Below are positions 7,485-16,320 of a DNA stretch of 64,000 nt, piece by piece. This DNA is from Firmicutes bacterium UBA2058 (lineage in GTDB: Bacteria > Bacillota > Clostridia > Tissierellales > Sedimentibacteraceae). Location of the stretch: the NCBI GenBank assembly GCA_002332905.1, contig DDAM01000023.1:1-64000 (forward strand), read 5' to 3'. Below the pieces are notes generated by a model, which was given only the letters and a program-made list of their open reading frames with translations, was not told the DNA's origin and made no database searches. A program made the position numbers and the translations under genes. Numbering within the stretch: the first letter of the stretch is position 1; each line of letters begins with the position of its first letter.

Positions 7485-8300
7485 TTATCTTGTAAAAATT
7501 TGTGTCCAATAAGCTTTCCCGTTTGAGTTTGTAGCATATCCTACACCTATTTTTGTGAAATCAGATGCTAGGATATTTGCTCTATGTCCTGATGAGTTCA
7601 TCCATGCAGTGACTACTTCTTGAGGAGTTTTTTGTCCTGAAGCTATATTTTCGCCCCATGCAGTGTATTTAATACCGAATTGCTTTAACATGTCTCCAGC
7701 TCTACCATAAGTTGGTGATTCATGGCTAAAATAATTGTTAGTAGCCATATCTTGTGATTTTATTCTTGCAACATTTGATACTGAAGTATCTAGTGTTAGT
7801 GCAGATAAACCATTTTTAGCTCTTTCAGCGTTAACTAGATCAACAACTTGTTTTTCGTAGCTTGATACTGATGAATTTGAGTTGTTGTTTTCTTCTTGAC
7901 TAGGTTTATTTGTTTCTGGTTTGCTAGTGTTTTGATTGTTGTTTTGACCTTTATCTTGATTTGGCTTATTAGAATCTGTACTAGGCTTGTTTGGCTTATT
8001 AGTGTCAACGCAAGGCTTATTTACGTCTATGTTTGGTTTGTTTTTGTTTGTGTTAGGTTTGTTAGTGCTTTGACCATTTTTTATACAATTATTTATTATG
8101 TCAGATATTTTTATTTTACAGTCTTTGTTTGAAAAATAATTGTAGACTTTAGAGTTGCTTACTCCTTTCTTCAGAATGTAGCAGTTTGATTTTACGTTAT
8201 TCAAATCAAAGCTATTGCAGTTGCTGTTTGTATCTGCAAATGCAGGTACTACAGACAAAGCTGTAATTAGTAAAGATAAAGCTATAACTTTATTCTTCAT
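7485..8300 (-). CDS. secreted CAP-domain (SCP/PR1, YkwD-like) protein
   Basis: This 271-aa protein has a signal peptide (MKNKVIALSLLITALSVVPAFA). A low-complexity linker rich in Asn, Lys, Pro and Thr (about 85-145) contains repeated NKPN units. The C-terminal CAP domain (about 148-271) shows VDLVNAERAKNGL, FSHESPTYG, GENIASG and WMNSSGHRANIL; its two His and two Glu positions match the family cavity. Bacterial CAP proteins are common in spore-formers but mostly without known activity. ATG follows an AAGGAG site. It is paralogous to the gene at 8817-9536, the two differing mainly in the linker. Confidence 0.85.
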   Translation of the reverse strand: MKNKVIALSLLITALSVVPAFADTNSNCNSFDLNNVKSNCYILKKGVSNSKVYNYFSNKDCKIKISDIINNCIKNGQSTNKPNTNKNKPNIDVNKPCVDTNKPNKPSTDSNKPNQDKGQNNNQNTSKPETNKPSQEENNNSNSSVSSYEKQVVDLVNAERAKNGLSALTLDTSVSNVARIKSQDMATNNYFSHESPTYGRAGDMLKQFGIKYTAWGENIASGQKTPQEVVTAWMNSSGHRANILASDFTKIGVGYATNSNGKAYWTQIFTR

Positions 8301-8629
8301 ATAATCACACTCCTTCTTATGAAATTTTGTATAGCAAGGGAACTTTTATGTAGCTCTCTCGTCTAAATAGATTATACAGGGGTATGGGTAAATAAATAAA
8401 CCCGCAATTAATTCTTATAATGCTAAATATGTGAATAATATTGTATGTAGTGGTATAAATATTAATTTATGTTAAAAAAACTTGCATATATTTCTTTATA
8501 TACAACAATATGTAACGCAAATATAGTAAATATGTAAACAATAATCATTTTTGGGATATTATAATTTAATATAAATTGATAAAAAAATATAAAATACACC
8601 TTGACACCAATAAATTTGCATAATAATAT

Positions 8630-8741
8630 CTCACCACATAACTCAGCAGTACTCTTAAAATTTTACAAAAAAATAAGGTCTTTCCAAAGACTTTCACGAT
8701 TTTTTTTACTTATCAATTGTCAAACTTCCGAATTGAGGTTA
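8630..8741. other. junction between duplicated units, no gene
   Basis: This stretch contains GTCTTT-CC-AAAGAC followed by a T-run (about 8680-8708), which could end transcripts from the relic promoter at 8601. Nothing else was recognised. Confidence 0.4.
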
Positions 8742-8771
8742 ATTGTGAACTTTTTAAATTGTTGATTAAAT
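8742..8771 (+). pseudogene. remnant of the 3' end of the secreted repeat gene
   Basis: These 30 bases match 7228-7257 at 28 positions and keep the reading frame, giving CELFKLLIK and then TAA, where the intact gene has CELFRLLIKL. The remainder of the gene is absent, so this is a decayed duplicate end directly before the terminator at about 8772-8805. Confidence 0.65.
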
Positions 8772-8805
8772 AAAAAAATCATGCATAATTTGCACGATTT
8801 TTTTA
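8772..8805. terminator. terminator after the second CAP gene
   Basis: AAAATCATGCA and TTGCACGATTTT form an imperfect hairpin with flanking A and T runs. It is a mutated copy of the hairpin at 7455-7483. Confidence 0.55.
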
Positions 8806-8816
8806 TTATCATTTTA

Positions 8817-9536
8817 TTATCTTATAAACATTTGTGTCCAATAAGCTTTTCCGCTTGAGTTTGTAGCGTAACCTACTCCTATTTTTGTGAAATCAGATGC
8901 TAGAATATTTGCTCTATGTCCTGATGAGTTCATCCATGCAGTAACTACTTCCTGTGGAGTTTTTTGTCCTGAAGCTATATTTTCGCCATATGCAGTATAT
9001 TTAATACCAAATTGTGATAACATGCTTCCTGCTCCACCGTAAGTTGGAGATGTATGGCTAAAGTAATTATTTGTAGCCATATCTTTAGATTTTGTTCTTG
9101 CTACATTTGATACAGAGCTGTCAAGTGTTAATGCAGATAAACCATTTTTAGCTCTTTCAGCATTAACTAATTCAACAACTTGTTTTTCATAACTAGATAC
9201 TGATGAATTTGAGTTGTTGTTTTCTACTTTACTAGGAGTTGTTGTATCTAGTTTAATAGTATTTTGATTACTGTTTTGGTCATATTTTGAATTATCTACA
9301 CTTGGCTTAGTAGCATCTGCACTAGGTTTTTTTATTTCAAAGTTTTGTTTTCTAGTAGTTATATCTAATAAATAATCGTAGACTTTAGAGTTGCTTACTC
9401 CTTTCTTCAGAATGTAGCTGTTTGAGTTTGAGTTATTCAAATCAATGCTATCGCAATTGCTGTTTGTATCTGCAAATGCAGGTACTACAGACAATACTGT
9501 AATTAGTAAAGATAAAGCTATAACTTTATTCTTCAT
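8817..9536 (-). CDS. secreted CAP-domain (SCP/PR1, YkwD-like) protein, second paralogue
   Basis: This 239-aa protein has nearly the same signal peptide and CAP domain as the protein at 7485-8300 (VELVNAERAKNGL, FSHTSPTYG, GENIASG, WMNSSGHRANIL). Its linker is shorter (residues about 70-115) and lacks the long NKPN tract. It is monocistronic on the minus strand. The leader retains a TATAAT box and the conserved GAGAGAGCTACA block found upstream of the other copy. Retention of the full domain in both copies suggests both are functional. The linker difference may alter reach through the wall; that is inference. Confidence 0.85.
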   Translation of the reverse strand: MKNKVIALSLLITVLSVVPAFADTNSNCDSIDLNNSNSNSYILKKGVSNSKVYDYLLDITTRKQNFEIKKPSADATKPSVDNSKYDQNSNQNTIKLDTTTPSKVENNNSNSSVSSYEKQVVELVNAERAKNGLSALTLDSSVSNVARTKSKDMATNNYFSHTSPTYGGAGSMLSQFGIKYTAYGENIASGQKTPQEVVTAWMNSSGHRANILASDFTKIGVGYATNSSGKAYWTQMFIR

Positions 9537-9836
9537 ATAATCACGCTCCTTATTTGAAATTTTGTTTGCAAGGGAACTTTTCCTGTAGCTCTCTCGTCTG
9601 AATTAATTATACAGGCCTATTAGGTAAAAAATAAACCCATAATAAATTCTTATATTGTTAATTGTGTGAATAATATTGCATATGATAGTATAAATATTAA
9701 TATATGTTAAAAAAAATTGTATATATTTCTATATATATAACATAATGTAATGCAAATACAATGATTTTTGTTAACAATAATCATTTCTGGAATATAATAA
9801 TTGAAAATAAATTTAAAAAAATTTTAAAAATACACC

Positions 9837-9865
9837 TTGACATTAATAAATTTGTATATTAATAT
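9837..9865 (+). promoter_or_regulatory. promoter of the tyrS T-box leader
   Basis: TTGACA (9837-9842) and TAATAT (9860-9865) are 17 bp apart. The same promoter, with small changes, occurs at 8601-8629 in the duplicated unit. Confidence 0.7.
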
Positions 9866-9872
9866 ATCGTAT

Positions 9873-10175
9873 AAGTAAGCTAGATAAGAAAATTATAAAT
9901 AAATTATTAGTACAGTGAAAGAAATAAATACTAATTATATATTTAGTATTAGTAGTAATATAGAGACTATGTAGAGAGTAGGTCGGTTGGTGAAAGACTT
10001 ACAGTTATATATTATGAAATACGATTCTGGAGTATCTATAGGAAACTATAGCGAATTAACCAAATGTTACTTGGTTAGAGGCACTAGCGTGAAAAAGAAC
10101 TTCACGCTTTAGAGTGTAAATTAAGGTGGTACCACGGCTATTTCGTCCTTTTGCGAAATAGCCTTTATTATTTTT
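9873..10175 (+). ncRNA. tyrosine T-box riboswitch leader
   Basis: The conserved T-box core AAGGTGGTACCACG lies at 10123-10136. The specifier appears to be TAC (10020-10022) within GAAATACGA, matching tyrosine and the downstream tyrS. The terminator stem is GGCTATTTCG (10136-10145) with CGAAATAGCC (10154-10163), then a T-rich run. Uncharged tRNA-Tyr is expected to stabilise the antiterminator and switch tyrS on. Confidence 0.95.
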
Positions 10176-10219
10176 TGATATAAAATTAAATATAATATAA
10201 AAACTAGGAGGAAAATTAA

Positions 10220-11452
10220 ATGGAAAAACAAAATGTTTTTGATGTCCTTAAAGAGAGAGGATTTATTGAACAATGTACTCATGAAGATGAAATTAGAGAA
10301 GCATTAGGCAAGGAAAGAGTAACATTTTATATAGGATTTGATGCTACAGCTGATAGCTTAACTGCTGGACACTTTTTAACCGTTATGGCTATGATGCACA
10401 TGCAAAGAGCTGGACATAGACCTATAGCATTACTTGGTGGAGGAACTACGATGATAGGTGATCCATCTGGTAAATCAGATATGCGTTCTATTATGACAAA
10501 GGAGACTATTGCATACAATGCAAATAGATTCTATCAACAATTATCAAAATTTATTGATTTTGACAATGATAATGCTATTATTGCAAATAATGCTGATTGG
10601 TTATTAGATCTTAACTATGTTGAGTTTTTAAGAGAAATAGGTGTTCATTTTTCAGTTAACAGAATGCTTACAGCAGATTGCTACAAACAAAGAATGGAAA
10701 CAGGACTTACATTTTTTGAATTTAACTACATGTTAATGCAATCATACGATTTCTGGAAGTTAAACAAATTATATGGTTGTACAATGCAGTTAGGTGGAAA
10801 TGATCAATGGTCAAACATCATAGGTGGTGTTGAGTTAATTAGAAGAAAAGAACAAAAATCTGCATTCGGATTAACATTCAAGCTTCTAACTACAAGTGAA
10901 GGAATAAAAATGGGTAAAACTATGAAGGGTGCTCTTTGGCTAGATCCTGAGAAAACATCACCATACGAGTTCTACCAATACTGGAGAAATATTGAGGATG
11001 TTAAGGTTGAAGAGTGTTTGGGATTATTGACATTCCTGCCTATGGATGAGGTTAGAAGATTAGGTGCTTTAGAAGGTGCTGAAATAAATCATGCAAAAGA
11101 AGTCTTAGCATTTGAAATAACTAAGATAGTACATGGCGAAGAAGAAGCAATGAAGGCACAAGAGGCAGCAAAAGCATTGTTCTCCGACGGAGCTAATATG
11201 GATCACGTTCCTTCTACAGAAATTACTAAGGAAGAATTAGGTGATGGTATAAACATTATAGACTTAATGATTAAAGCAGACCTAATTAAAACTAAGAGTG
11301 AAGGAAGAAGGTTAGTTGAGCAAAATGGAGTTAGAGTTAATGATGAAGTATTTTCAGATTTAGCAAAAACTATAACCGAAAATGATTTTAATGATGACAA
11401 GTTAATGATAAAAAAAGGAAAAAAAGTATTCCACCGTATAATTTTAAAATAA
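10220..11452 (+). CDS. tyrS: tyrosyl-tRNA synthetase
   Basis: This 410-aa protein charges tRNA-Tyr with tyrosine in the cytosol. It has the class I fold marks: FDATADSLTAGHF near residues 37-49 (HIGH-type motif), the tyrosine-pocket blocks FNYMLMQSYDF and QLGGNDQWSNI, and KMGKT near 230 (KMSKS-type). A C-terminal S4 RNA-binding domain (about 345-410) includes IKTKSEGRRLVEQNGVRVN. Length is normal. ATG follows TAGGAGG. Expression is controlled by the T-box leader directly upstream. Confidence 0.97.
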   Translation: MEKQNVFDVLKERGFIEQCTHEDEIREALGKERVTFYIGFDATADSLTAGHFLTVMAMMHMQRAGHRPIALLGGGTTMIGDPSGKSDMRSIMTKETIAYNANRFYQQLSKFIDFDNDNAIIANNADWLLDLNYVEFLREIGVHFSVNRMLTADCYKQRMETGLTFFEFNYMLMQSYDFWKLNKLYGCTMQLGGNDQWSNIIGGVELIRRKEQKSAFGLTFKLLTTSEGIKMGKTMKGALWLDPEKTSPYEFYQYWRNIEDVKVEECLGLLTFLPMDEVRRLGALEGAEINHAKEVLAFEITKIVHGEEEAMKAQEAAKALFSDGANMDHVPSTEITKEELGDGINIIDLMIKADLIKTKSEGRRLVEQNGVRVNDEVFSDLAKTITENDFNDDKLMIKKGKKVFHRIILK

Positions 11453-11525
11453 TTGTATTTTTACGCCAATTGTTGGAAAGACTAGACAAAAGATATATTT
11501 AAATGATATTATATTTAAGAAAATT

Positions 11526-11566
11526 AAAAAGTTGCTAATAACATTGATTATTTAGCAACTTTTTTA
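11526..11566 (+). terminator. terminator after tyrS
   Basis: AAAAAGTTGCTAA (11526-11538) pairs perfectly with TTAGCAACTTTTT (11552-11564). Confidence 0.8.
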
Positions 11567-11579
11567 CGTAATAAGCAGG

Positions 11580-11609
11580 TTTACAATATTTTTATGGACT
11601 TGATAAAAT
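11580..11609 (+). promoter_or_regulatory. probable gltS promoter
   Basis: TTTACA (11580-11585) and TAAAAT (11604-11609) are 18 bp apart, 24 bp before the start codon. This is a moderate match only. Confidence 0.45.
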
Positions 11610-11633
11610 TGGTTACAAGAAGGAGGACTAATC

Positions 11634-12818
11634 ATGACAATAAGTTTCGATATTATTCAAACTATTGCAGTAGCAGTAATGGTATTATATTTAGGAAATT
11701 TTATAAGAAATAAAATACACTTTTTAGAACGGTTTTGTATACCGGCACCAGTAATTGGAGGAATTATATTTTCAATAATTGTTCTTATTGGATATATGAC
11801 AAATTACTACCATTTTGAATTTGACACAGCCCTTCAAAGTGTATTTATGACAGCGTTTTTTACTACAATAGGATTTAGCGCCAGCTTAAAGGTTTTAAAA
11901 GAAGGCGGTATAAAAGTATTTATATTTTTAGCTGTTGTTATTGTTTTAGTAATATTGCAGGATATATTAGGCATTTCATTAGCTAAATTATTTGGACTTA
12001 ATCCTCTTATTGGACTGTCAACAGGGTCAGTACCAATGGTAGGCGGACATGGTACTGCAGGAGCATTTGCGCCAGTATTTGAAGATCTTGGTGCATCTGG
12101 TGCGGTTACTGTAGCTATGGCATCTGCTACATTTGGACTTATAGCTGGAAGTATGATAGGCGGACCTCTTGGAAAAAGACTTGTTGAAAAGAATGATTTA
12201 AGATCTACTGATACAGAAAGAATTGTAATAGTTGATTCTTCTCAGGAGGACTCTTCTGATAGTAAGTTTGCGCAGGCTGCTTATCAAATTATTATAGCTA
12301 TGGGTATTGGAACAGTAATTTCTAAAATTTTGGTTTTAGTTACAGGGCAAACATTTCCAGAGTATTTAGGTGCAATGTTTGCAGCAGCTATAATTAGGAA
12401 TGCAACAGAATCAAGCAGTAAATTTGATATTCATATTGATAAAATTGAAACTATAGGTAACTTTTGTTTAAGTATGTTTTTAGCTATGGCACTTATGACA
12501 CTTAAGCTGTGGGAATTAGCTGACCTTGCTCTACCTCTTTTAGTTATGCTTGGAGCTCAGACTATACTAATGGCTATATTTGCTTATTATGTAACATTTA
12601 GCGCTATGGGTAAAGACTATGATGCTGCAGTTATAGCTTGCGGAAACTGTGGATTTGGAATGGGTGCAACTCCTAATGCCATGGCAAACATGCAAGCGAT
12701 GACAAGTAAATTTGGTTATTCTAAAAAGGCGTTTTTTATTGTTCCTCTAGTTGGTAGCTTATTTATCGATTTTGTTAATACAACTATAATAACGATATTT
12801 ATGAACATGTTTTCCTAG
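11634..12818 (+). CDS. gltS: sodium/glutamate symporter
   Basis: This 394-aa, highly hydrophobic membrane protein has about ten predicted helices in two halves, as in GltS carriers that take up glutamate with Na+. Family blocks seen are IPAPVIGGIIFS near the start, GSVPMVGGHGTAGAF near residue 138, and CGNCGFGMGATPNAMANMQAM near 340; these are the two glycine-rich re-entrant loops. Length matches the roughly 400-aa family norm. A strong AAGGAGGAC site precedes ATG. It is monocistronic. Use as a glutamate supply for energy or osmotic balance is inferred from the family. Confidence 0.9.
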   Translation: MTISFDIIQTIAVAVMVLYLGNFIRNKIHFLERFCIPAPVIGGIIFSIIVLIGYMTNYYHFEFDTALQSVFMTAFFTTIGFSASLKVLKEGGIKVFIFLAVVIVLVILQDILGISLAKLFGLNPLIGLSTGSVPMVGGHGTAGAFAPVFEDLGASGAVTVAMASATFGLIAGSMIGGPLGKRLVEKNDLRSTDTERIVIVDSSQEDSSDSKFAQAAYQIIIAMGIGTVISKILVLVTGQTFPEYLGAMFAAAIIRNATESSSKFDIHIDKIETIGNFCLSMFLAMALMTLKLWELADLALPLLVMLGAQTILMAIFAYYVTFSAMGKDYDAAVIACGNCGFGMGATPNAMANMQAMTSKFGYSKKAFFIVPLVGSLFIDFVNTTIITIFMNMFS

Positions 12819-12910
12819 GTAAATATATTTACTTGAGTATGTATAATTTATTTAATTTAATATGTAACTTAGGCGGATTTAAATAAAGTTGATTATTTTG
12901 GTAATAATAC

Positions 12911-12939
12911 TTGCAAGATATAAAATCATGTGCTATAAT
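12911..12939 (+). promoter_or_regulatory. promoter of the Mn2+ riboswitch leader
   Basis: TTGCAA (12911-12916) and TATAAT (12934-12939) are 17 bp apart, just upstream of the yybP-ykoY aptamer. Confidence 0.75.
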
Positions 12940-12950
12940 ACAAAATAATT

Positions 12951-13085
12951 AATTTCCGCGTGAGGGAGTAGTTTTCGTATATTACGTTTTAAGTCAACAT
13001 ACATGATCATTTATGATCTGGCTTAAATTAAAAGACAAGACTTACGCACAATACTATTATTTGTATTGTGTGTAAGTCTTTTTTT
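12951..13085 (+). ncRNA. yybP-ykoY (Mn2+) riboswitch with terminator
   Basis: The aptamer shows the two class hallmarks, GAGGGAGTAG (12962-12971) and GTCAACATAC (13013-13022), closed by AATTT/AAATT-type pairing. It is followed by an 18-bp terminator stem, 13037-13054 with 13063-13080, and five or more T. The class senses Mn2+ and usually turns expression on. The following gene is a P-type cation ATPase, a known partner. Confidence 0.88.
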
Positions 13086-13143
13086 ATATATTTTCAGGCA
13101 TTAACAAATGCCTATACATAAGATTATAAAGGAGAGCAAAAGT

Positions 13144-15786
13144 ATGAAGTTCTACAATGAAGACTTGGAAAAAGTCTTAAAAGAAATTAACAGCTCTGTT
13201 GAGGGTATATCTAATGCCGAAGCAGAAAAGCGTTTAACCGAAAATGGTAAAAACAAGCTGGATGAAGGGGAAAAGGTAAGTATTTTTACACGCTTTATAC
13301 AACAGCTTAAAGACCCAATGCTTATAATTTTAATGATTGCGGCAGCTGTTTCAGGAGTAACTGCAATATACTCCGGTGAAAGTCTTGCAGATGTTATAAT
13401 CATTTTAGCAGTAGTAATTATAAATGCTATTTTAGGAGTGTATCAAGAAAGTAAGGCTGAGAAAGCTATAGAAGCATTGCAGGAAATGGCATCGGCGACT
13501 AGTAAGGTTCTTAGAGATGGTCAAATAGTTACTTTAAAAAGTGAAGATATAGTAATTGGAGATGTTGTAATTTTAGAAGCAGGTGATGCAATTCCAGCAG
13601 ATGGTCGTATCATTGAAAGCGCTAGTATGAAAATTGAAGAAGCTGCACTTACAGGAGAAAGTGTACCTGTTAACAAAATTATAGAAACTCTTGGTATAGG
13701 AGATAGCAAAGAGAATTCTTTCAAGGAAGTTCCTTTAGGTGATAGAAAAAATATGGTCTATATGGGAAGTACAGTAGTTTACGGACGTGGAAAGGCTGTA
13801 ATTTGTGCAACTGGTATGGACACTGAAATGGGTAAAATAGCAGATGCACTCGCAAAAGCAGAAGAAGGTCAGACACCGTTACAAATAAAACTATCACAAT
13901 TAAGTAAGGTTTTAAGCTATGCAGTTCTTGGTATATGTGCATTCATTTTTGTATTTAGCTTGCTACGAGCAGGTAATTTAAACGGTGATGTTGTTTTGGG
14001 TACATTTATGATAGCAGTAAGTTTGGCTGTTGCAGCTATACCTGAAGGTTTGGCAACAGTTGTTACTATTGTTTTATCTATTGGTGTAACTAATATGTCA
14101 AAGCGTAATGCAGTTATCCGTAGATTAACAGCTGTTGAAACTCTAGGATGTGCTCAGGTAATATGTAGTGATAAAACAGGAACTTTGACTCAAAACAAGA
14201 TGACTGTAGTTGAACATTATAGTGATGATGAGATACTTTTAGCAAAAGCCATGGCATTAGCAAGTGATGCTGAGCTTGAAGGTGATAATGCTGTTGGTGA
14301 ACCAACTGAATGTGCTCTTGTAAATTATGCTAATAAACTAAAGCTTAAAAAACCGGAGCTTAAAAAGGAAGAGCCACGTATTGGAGAAGCGCCTTTTGAT
14401 AGCTCAAGAAAAATGATGAGTACTGTTCATAAAACTAAAAACGGAATTATTCAATATACTAAGGGTGCACCTGATGAGGTTTTGAAATGCTGTACTAAAA
14501 TCATTGAAAATGGAAATGTAAGACCTTTAACAGAAGGCGATAAAAACAAAATTTTATCACAAAATAAAGCTTTAGCAGATAAAGCATTGCGTGTTCTTTG
14601 TGCAGCTTATAAAAACTATGACAATGAGCCAAGTTCTTATGAGCCACAAGCATTAGAAAATGATTTAATATTTATTGGATTAACTGGTATGATAGATCCT
14701 ATTAGACCAGAGGTGTTATCAGCTGTTAAGGAATGTAAAGATGCAGGTATTCGTCCTGTAATGATTACAGGTGACCATAGAGATACTGCAATTGCCATAG
14801 CTACAGAATTAGGCATTATAACAGATCCATCACAAGCAATAACAGGAGCTATGCTGGATGACATACCAGATACTGCTTTAGAGAAAGAAATAGAAAAATA
14901 CGGTGTTTATGCTCGTGTTCAACCAGAGCATAAGGTTAGAATAGTAAAAGCTTGGCAAGATAAAGGATATGTAGCAGCAATGACAGGAGATGGAGTAAAT
15001 GATGCTCCTAGTATTAAAACAGCAGATATTGGTGTTGGAATGGGTATTACAGGAACTGACGTTACAAAAAATGTTGCTGATATGGTATTAGCAGATGATA
15101 ACTTTGCAACTATAGTAGGTGCAGTTGAAGAAGGTAGAAGAATTTATGACAACATACGTAAGGCTATTCAATTCTTGCTAGCAAGCAATCTAAGTGAGGT
15201 TGTAAGTATATTTGTAGCAACTGTTTTGGGATTTACTATATTAAAGCCAGTTCATCTGTTGTGGATTAACTTAATAACTGACACATTCCCAGCTTTATCC
15301 CTTGGCATGGAACCAGCAGAGCCTGGACTTATGAATAGAAGACCAAGAGATAAATCAGAAGGTATTTTTTCAGGTGGCTTAGGATTTAATGTTGTATACC
15401 AAGGTATATTAGTTTCAGTACTAACACTTGCTGCTTACTTTATAGGACACTATATAGAAAGTGGTGTTTGGGAAATTACAAATAGCGCTGATGGTATGAC
15501 GATGGCGTTCTTAACAATGAATATGGCAGAAATATTCCACTCATTCAATATGAGAAGCACTAATAAAAGTATATTTTCGCTAAAGAGTCGTAATATGTAT
15601 TTATATGGTGCGATGATTTCCAGCTTAGTGCTTACAACAGCTGTTATATATGTGCCGTTTTTATCTAATGCATTTGGACTTGAGCATATAAGCTTAGTAG
15701 AATATGCTATTTCAATGGGATTAGCAATATCAGTAATTCCAATAGTAGAAATAATTAAATCAATACAAAGAAAATCAAGTAAATAA
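13144..15786 (+). CDS. P-type cation ATPase (PMCA/SERCA-like, likely Mn2+/Ca2+ export)
   Basis: This protein of about 880 aa is a P2A-type pump that uses ATP to move a divalent cation across the membrane. It has an N-terminal cation-ATPase domain, the TGES loop, membrane motif PEGLATVVTIVLS, phosphorylation site CSDKTGTLTQ, and hinge TGDGVNDAPS. About ten helices are expected. The frame opens at 13108, but GGAGAG (13131-13136) fits ATG at 13144, giving MKFYNEDLEK. The Mn2+ riboswitch upstream argues for Mn2+ efflux, as for lactococcal YoaB. Ca2+ is the alternative, since the motifs do not separate them. Confidence 0.88.
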   Translation: MKFYNEDLEKVLKEINSSVEGISNAEAEKRLTENGKNKLDEGEKVSIFTRFIQQLKDPMLIILMIAAAVSGVTAIYSGESLADVIIILAVVIINAILGVYQESKAEKAIEALQEMASATSKVLRDGQIVTLKSEDIVIGDVVILEAGDAIPADGRIIESASMKIEEAALTGESVPVNKIIETLGIGDSKENSFKEVPLGDRKNMVYMGSTVVYGRGKAVICATGMDTEMGKIADALAKAEEGQTPLQIKLSQLSKVLSYAVLGICAFIFVFSLLRAGNLNGDVVLGTFMIAVSLAVAAIPEGLATVVTIVLSIGVTNMSKRNAVIRRLTAVETLGCAQVICSDKTGTLTQNKMTVVEHYSDDEILLAKAMALASDAELEGDNAVGEPTECALVNYANKLKLKKPELKKEEPRIGEAPFDSSRKMMSTVHKTKNGIIQYTKGAPDEVLKCCTKIIENGNVRPLTEGDKNKILSQNKALADKALRVLCAAYKNYDNEPSSYEPQALENDLIFIGLTGMIDPIRPEVLSAVKECKDAGIRPVMITGDHRDTAIAIATELGIITDPSQAITGAMLDDIPDTALEKEIEKYGVYARVQPEHKVRIVKAWQDKGYVAAMTGDGVNDAPSIKTADIGVGMGITGTDVTKNVADMVLADDNFATIVGAVEEGRRIYDNIRKAIQFLLASNLSEVVSIFVATVLGFTILKPVHLLWINLITDTFPALSLGMEPAEPGLMNRRPRDKSEGIFSGGLGFNVVYQGILVSVLTLAAYFIGHYIESGVWEITNSADGMTMAFLTMNMAEIFHSFNMRSTNKSIFSLKSRNMYLYGAMISSLVLTTAVIYVPFLSNAFGLEHISLVEYAISMGLAISVIPIVEIIKSIQRKSSK

Positions 15787-15810
15787 AATATATAAGAATA
15801 AATAATGCAA

Positions 15811-15848
15811 AAACACAAAGGATTGAATTTTTAACCTTTGTGTTTTTT
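15811..15848 (+). terminator. terminator after the P-type ATPase
   Basis: AAACACAAAGG (15811-15821) pairs with CCTTTGTGTTT (15835-15845), followed by more T. Confidence 0.75.
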
Positions 15849-15872
15849 CTTTTCAAAAAAATTAAAAAACTC

Positions 15873-15921
15873 TTGACAATTAACTCCGACAAATGTAAGA
15901 TAATTGTATCCTACAAATGTA
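15873..15921 (+). promoter_or_regulatory. blaI-type promoter with twin BlaI operators
   Basis: TTGACA (15873-15878) and TAAGAT (15896-15901) are 17 bp apart. TACAAATGTA (15912-15921) matches the BlaI/MecI core TACANNTGTA exactly. GACAAATGTA (15888-15897) matches with one change and overlaps the -10 box. Repression by the BlaI protein encoded next is strongly implied. Confidence 0.8.
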
Positions 15922-15942
15922 GTAGAAAGGAGAGAGTTAAAA

Positions 15943-16308
15943 ATGAAAGAAATACCTAATATTAGTGGTGCAGAATTGGAGATAATGCAAGTTCTTTGGG
16001 AGGCAAGTAAACCTTTAAAAATACAAGAGGTTATTGAGGGTCTTAAAAGTATTAATTGGAAGTATAACACTGTTGGTACTCTATTAATGAGAATGACAGA
16101 AAAAGGTGCAGTTACTTCTGAAAAAAAAGATAGAGTAAATTATTTTGCTCCTGCTATTAATAAAGAAGAATATAAAAAATCACAAACTAAAAATCTTATA
16201 TCAAAGCTGTATAATGGCTCAGTAAAGGATCTTGCTGTTTCTCTTTTTAAAAGTGAGGATATGTCAGACAGTGATATTGATGAGATACGAAAAATGTTTG
16301 ATTTGTAA
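15943..16308 (+). CDS. BlaI/MecI-family transcriptional repressor
   Basis: This 121-aa winged-helix repressor shows ISGAELEIMQVLWEASKPL, NTVGTLLMRMTEKGAV (recognition region) and DRVNYFAPAINKEEY, all typical of BlaI/MecI/CopY. BlaI dimers hold TACANNTGTA sites and are cut when a partner M56 protease is triggered. Both the operators (15888-15921) and the protease gene (12 bp downstream) are present. AAAGGAG (15926-15932) supports ATG at 15943, not the upstream TTG. No beta-lactamase gene lies nearby, so the regulated targets beyond this operon are unknown. Confidence 0.9.
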   Translation: MKEIPNISGAELEIMQVLWEASKPLKIQEVIEGLKSINWKYNTVGTLLMRMTEKGAVTSEKKDRVNYFAPAINKEEYKKSQTKNLISKLYNGSVKDLAVSLFKSEDMSDSDIDEIRKMFDL

Positions 16309-16320
16309 GGAGAACCCTTT

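Larger units (their letters stand above)
7228..8629. repeat. local duplication, copy A
   Basis: This unit matches 8742-9865. Shared parts, in order, are the end of the secreted repeat gene (7228-7257), the terminator, the minus-strand CAP gene, its leader with the block GAGAGAGCTACA and AAAAGTTCCCTTGC, and a plus-strand promoter (TTGACA 8601-8606, TAATAT 8624-8629). Linker regions differ in length. Downstream of that promoter copy there is no tyrS leader, so it looks like a relic. Confidence 0.7.
8742..9865. repeat. local duplication, copy B
   Basis: This is the counterpart of 7228-8629. It contains the gene-end remnant, a terminator, the second CAP gene, its leader, and the promoter that now drives the tyrS T-box. 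Because the promoter next to tyrS is in copy B, the duplication probably lay between the secreted repeat gene and tyrS. Confidence 0.65.

Noticed and set aside
8301..8400. Possible cyclic-dinucleotide riboswitch in the CAP gene leaders
   Set aside because: The conserved GAGAGAGCTACA and AAAAGTTCCCTTGC blocks are too short and do not match the cores of known c-di-GMP or c-di-AMP aptamers. Conservation is explained by the duplication.
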